NCBI RefSeq assembly: GCF_015207245.1
Contig: NZ_JADEXF010000210.1
Coordinates: forward strand, 1 to 6,483
DNA: 6,483 bases
Source: Nostoc cf. edaphicum LEGE 07299
GTDB lineage: Bacteria; Cyanobacteriota; Cyanobacteriia; Cyanobacteriales; Nostocaceae
Direction: 5' to 3'
Shown: positions 5,264-6,483 of the stretch, piece by piece
Numbering within the stretch: the stretch's first letter is position 1
How the letters are laid out: every line of letters starts with the position of its first letter
Translations under genes and position numbers: made by a program
Notes under the pieces: model-generated
The model's database searches: none
Seen by the model: only the letters and a program-made list of their open reading frames with translations
Told to the model about the DNA's origin: nothing

Positions 5264-5317
5264 TTACCGCTCTTTTTTCATTAGCATTTCTGAATTTTAG
5301 AGCTTTCCTAAATCAGT
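5249..5317. repeat. Small inverted-repeat element (actgatttagga / tcctaaatcagt)
   Basis: A perfect 12-base inverted repeat at 5249-5260 and 5306-5317 encloses 45 AT-rich bases. It resembles a tiny MITE. Its right arm is shared with the adjacent stretch that ends at 5402, so two elements appear to abut. Confidence 0.6.
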
Positions 5318-5328
5318 CATGAACAATA

Positions 5329-5361
5329 AGATCCCCGACTCCTTTGAGAAGTCGGGGATCT
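5329..5361. repeat. Strong palindrome agatccccgact … agtcggggatct, possible terminator
   Basis: Perfect 12-bp arms (5329-5340 and 5350-5361) flank a nine-base loop. It lies about 90 bases past the MBL-fold gene stop on the transcribed side. A GC-rich stem could end transcription, but neither strand shows a clear T-run directly after it. The same 'gatccccgact…agtcggggatc' palindrome is, as I recall, widespread in Nostocales, so a dispersed repeat is the safer call. Confidence 0.6.
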
Positions 5362-5370
5362 AAGTCTCTC

Positions 5371-5396
5371 GATTTTCACAACTTATTTTAGGATTG
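5371..5396 (+). repeat. Direct repeat: gattttcac…ttttaggattg, second copy
   Basis: Second copy of the unit at 5239-5263, 132 bases on. It is followed by CTATAG, so its minus strand begins with the common Nostoc-type sequence CTATAGCAATCCTAAAA. Confidence 0.6.
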
Positions 5397-5450
5397 CTAT
5401 AGAGATGGTACTAGGAAGCAGGAGCATTATTGCCCCTTCTGTAAGACTCT

Positions 5451-6305
5451 TCAATGATGAACTTTCTCGTTTTGAACGCTAGATTGGTCAGTGAATGCTT
5501 TGAACTCGACAGCATCATGACTACAGAACAGGCGTACATCCTTATTGCGATCGCTTGATAATGCCCGTAGCCGATCTTGATTGAGCAATCGAGCCTGGCG
5601 ATCTACTTCCATCATCCATTGGTAAGCGCGTAAACCTGGCGTGCAGCGTCTTTTGGCTGAGTCCATCTCGTGCCGATAAAAGTAAGCATCACCTGCGTGG
5701 AGAAGCCAACCCTCTGGTGTATCAATGGCAATACCAGCATGGCCCCGCGTGTGACCAACAAGGGGAATGAGGAGAATCTCTGGCGGTAGTCCGTCGAGGT
5801 TACGTACTGCTTCAAAACCGAACCAAGGTTCGCCTCCCGCCGAATAATACTTCCAGTGCTTAACCTCGTCCCACTGTTCTGGACGATAGCGCCGTCTGGC
5901 GATGAAGCCATGCCGATCCTGGGCGGTTTCCATCTCAGTCTGCATTAAGTGTACGGTTGCTTCCGGGAAATCTTCCAGACCACCAGCATGATCGAAATCA
6001 AGGTGAGTCAGCACAATATGACGCACATCCCGCGCGGAAAATCCCAACTTCTCAATTTGATCGACTGCTGTGTATTTTTTATCGAACTGGACGCCATTGA
6101 AATGAATGAAAAACGGGCTGAGGCGGGAGTAAGGCGAATTGATATCGCGCAGTCCGAAGCCGGTATCAATCAGAACAAGTCCCTGCTCTGTCTCGATCAG
6201 CAGACAGTGGCAGACAAGGTGAGCCTTTGGGCCGCGACTGAAGCCATCGAAGAGGGCCCCACCAATCGGGCACATACAGCCGCAATTGAGATGATGAATT
6301 TGCAT
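5451..6305 (-). CDS. MBL-fold metallo-hydrolase (N-acyl homoserine lactonase-like)
   Basis: Predicted soluble zinc hydrolase of the metallo-beta-lactamase fold, 284 residues. The metal ligands are all present: H101-x-D103-x-D105-H106 (THLDFDHAGG), H185 and H189 in GHTRGHAG, D206 in HAGDAYF, and H263 near the C-terminus (CSHD). VLIDTGFG (44-51) is the typical first-strand turn. The second position of the motif is D rather than the classic H, as in many members of this lactonase-like branch. The ATG at 6305 has an excellent GGAGG four bases upstream. The substrate cannot be deduced; quorum-signal lactone cleavage is one possibility. The gene is richer in G+C (48-53% in three sampled 60-base stretches, against 35-40% in sampled parts of hpnI and hpnJ), which suggests separate acquisition. 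hpnJ follows on the same strand after 416 bp, too far to assume an operon. Confidence 0.88.
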   Translation of the reverse strand: MQIHHLNCGCMCPIGGALFDGFSRGPKAHLVCHCLLIETEQGLVLIDTGFGLRDINSPYSRLSPFFIHFNGVQFDKKYTAVDQIEKLGFSARDVRHIVLTHLDFDHAGGLEDFPEATVHLMQTEMETAQDRHGFIARRRYRPEQWDEVKHWKYYSAGGEPWFGFEAVRNLDGLPPEILLIPLVGHTRGHAGIAIDTPEGWLLHAGDAYFYRHEMDSAKRRCTPGLRAYQWMMEVDRQARLLNQDRLRALSSDRNKDVRLFCSHDAVEFKAFTDQSSVQNEKVHH

Positions 6306-6309
6306 GAAT

Positions 6310-6314
6310 CCTCC
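6310..6314 (-). promoter_or_regulatory. Strong ribosome binding site of the MBL-fold gene
   Basis: GGAGG on the minus strand, four bases before the ATG at 6305-6303. It is the only consensus Shine-Dalgarno of the window and fixes this start. The hpn, phosphatidyltransferase and nucleotidyltransferase genes have weak or no such sites. Confidence 0.7.
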
Positions 6315-6320
6315 GTTACA

Positions 6321-6337
6321 ACTTTGACTGTCAAAGT
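6321..6337. promoter_or_regulatory. Perfect palindrome actttga-ctg-tcaaagt, candidate operator
   Basis: Seven-base perfect arms around a three-base centre, 16-32 bases upstream of the MBL-fold start codon and just beyond its Shine-Dalgarno. Its minus strand includes TTGACA, a -35-like hexamer, but a matching -10 would fall in the ribosome binding site. A dimeric repressor site or an mRNA-leader hairpin are the two plausible readings. No regulator gene is in the window. Confidence 0.4.
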
Positions 6338-6340
6338 GAG

Positions 6341-6378
6341 TAGGGGCGCACAGCTAGCTGTCATTGGTGTCAACTTAA
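6341..6378 (-). repeat. Inverted, diverged copy of the repeat found downstream of hpnI
   Basis: On the minus strand this reads TTAAGTTGACACC (exact match to 2116-2128), then a diverged stretch, then TGCGCCCCTA (exact match to 1941-1950). The order of the blocks is the same as in 2116-2150. It therefore belongs to the same repeat family, placed in the opposite orientation upstream of the MBL-fold gene. Confidence 0.65.
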
Positions 6379-6394
6379 GCTCAAATGCTGCTTA

Positions 6395-6483
6395 TTCCAC
6401 AGGCGTTTTACCCCCCTTAATCCCCCCTTATAAAGGAAACAAGAAAATCCAGTTCCCTCTCCTTTCCAAGGGGAGGGTTAGGG
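6395..6483. repeat. C-rich intergenic repeat with hairpin, running off the window
   Basis: Two tandem CCCCCCTTA units (6411-6419, 6422-6430) are followed by an imperfect hairpin, CCCTCTCC (6455-6462) against GGGGAGGG (6470-6477). This kind of sequence is common between genes in Nostoc-type genomes. No coding frame is credible here. Confidence 0.5.

Noticed and set aside
5329..5361. Rho-independent terminator of the MBL-fold gene
   Set aside because: The stem is strong but no T-run follows on the minus strand, and the palindrome looks like a dispersed repeat. A terminator role is kept only as a possibility.
5612..5911. 99-codon minus-strand frame within the MBL-fold gene
   Set aside because: It is an out-of-frame shadow of a gene whose metal ligands are all intact in the main frame.
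5451..6305. MBL-fold protein as the missing HpnK deacetylase
   Set aside because: The motifs are those of metallo-beta-lactamase-fold lactonases, a different fold from YdjC-type HpnK. Nothing in the sequence supports amidohydrolase activity on hopanoids.

Overview
The window looks like chromosomal DNA of a filamentous cyanobacterium of the Nostoc/Anabaena kind. The palindrome GCGATCGC (HIP1), a hallmark of many cyanobacterial genomes, occurs seven times in 6.5 kb (479, 3005, 3318, 4235, 4573, 5101, 5547). The spacers are crowded with short palindromic dispersed repeats of the type familiar from Nostocales, and the proteins read as cyanobacterial.

All convincing genes but one lie on the minus strand, so transcription runs from high to low coordinates. 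In that order they are: an MBL-fold metallo-hydrolase (6305-5451); hpnJ, a B12-binding radical SAM enzyme (5034-3580); hpnI, a membrane glycosyltransferase (3382-2138); a CDP-alcohol phosphatidyltransferase (1855-1250); a cytidylyltransferase-type nucleotidyltransferase (817-62); and the first 23 codons of another gene (69-1), which overlaps the nucleotidyltransferase stop by 8 bp. The single plus-strand gene (926-1258) is a small protein resembling the cyanobacterial family named 'ADP-ribosylation/crystallin J1'. Its C-terminus has been replaced by a dispersed repeat.

The core is hopanoid head-group biosynthesis. In characterised bacteria HpnI adds N-acetylglucosamine to bacteriohopanetetrol (BHT), HpnK deacetylates it, and HpnJ contracts the sugar ring to give BHT cyclitol ether. 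HpnI and HpnJ are here and HpnK is not. Downstream, the nucleotidyltransferase and the CDP-alcohol phosphatidyltransferase form a plausible two-step pair: activate a phosphorylated alcohol with CTP, then transfer it. The window may therefore be a lipid head-group island, but a link between the hopanoid pair and the CDP-alcohol pair rests only on proximity and strand.

The spacers carry as much information as the genes. Between hpnJ and hpnI sits a 136-bp MITE-like palindrome flanked by a 10-bp direct repeat that includes the hpnJ stop codon. Removing it leaves a spacer of only 51 bp. The spacer downstream of hpnI (about 1885-2165) holds a string of four small hairpins bracketed by a 33-bp direct repeat, one copy of which encodes the last eight residues of HpnI. 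The 416-bp spacer upstream of hpnJ is a nest of repeats, including a 30-bp palindromic element apparently inserted inside another repeat. The MBL gene is visibly richer in G+C than its neighbours and has a perfect 17-bp palindrome just upstream of its ribosome binding site. No tRNA, rRNA, CRISPR array or transposase gene was seen.
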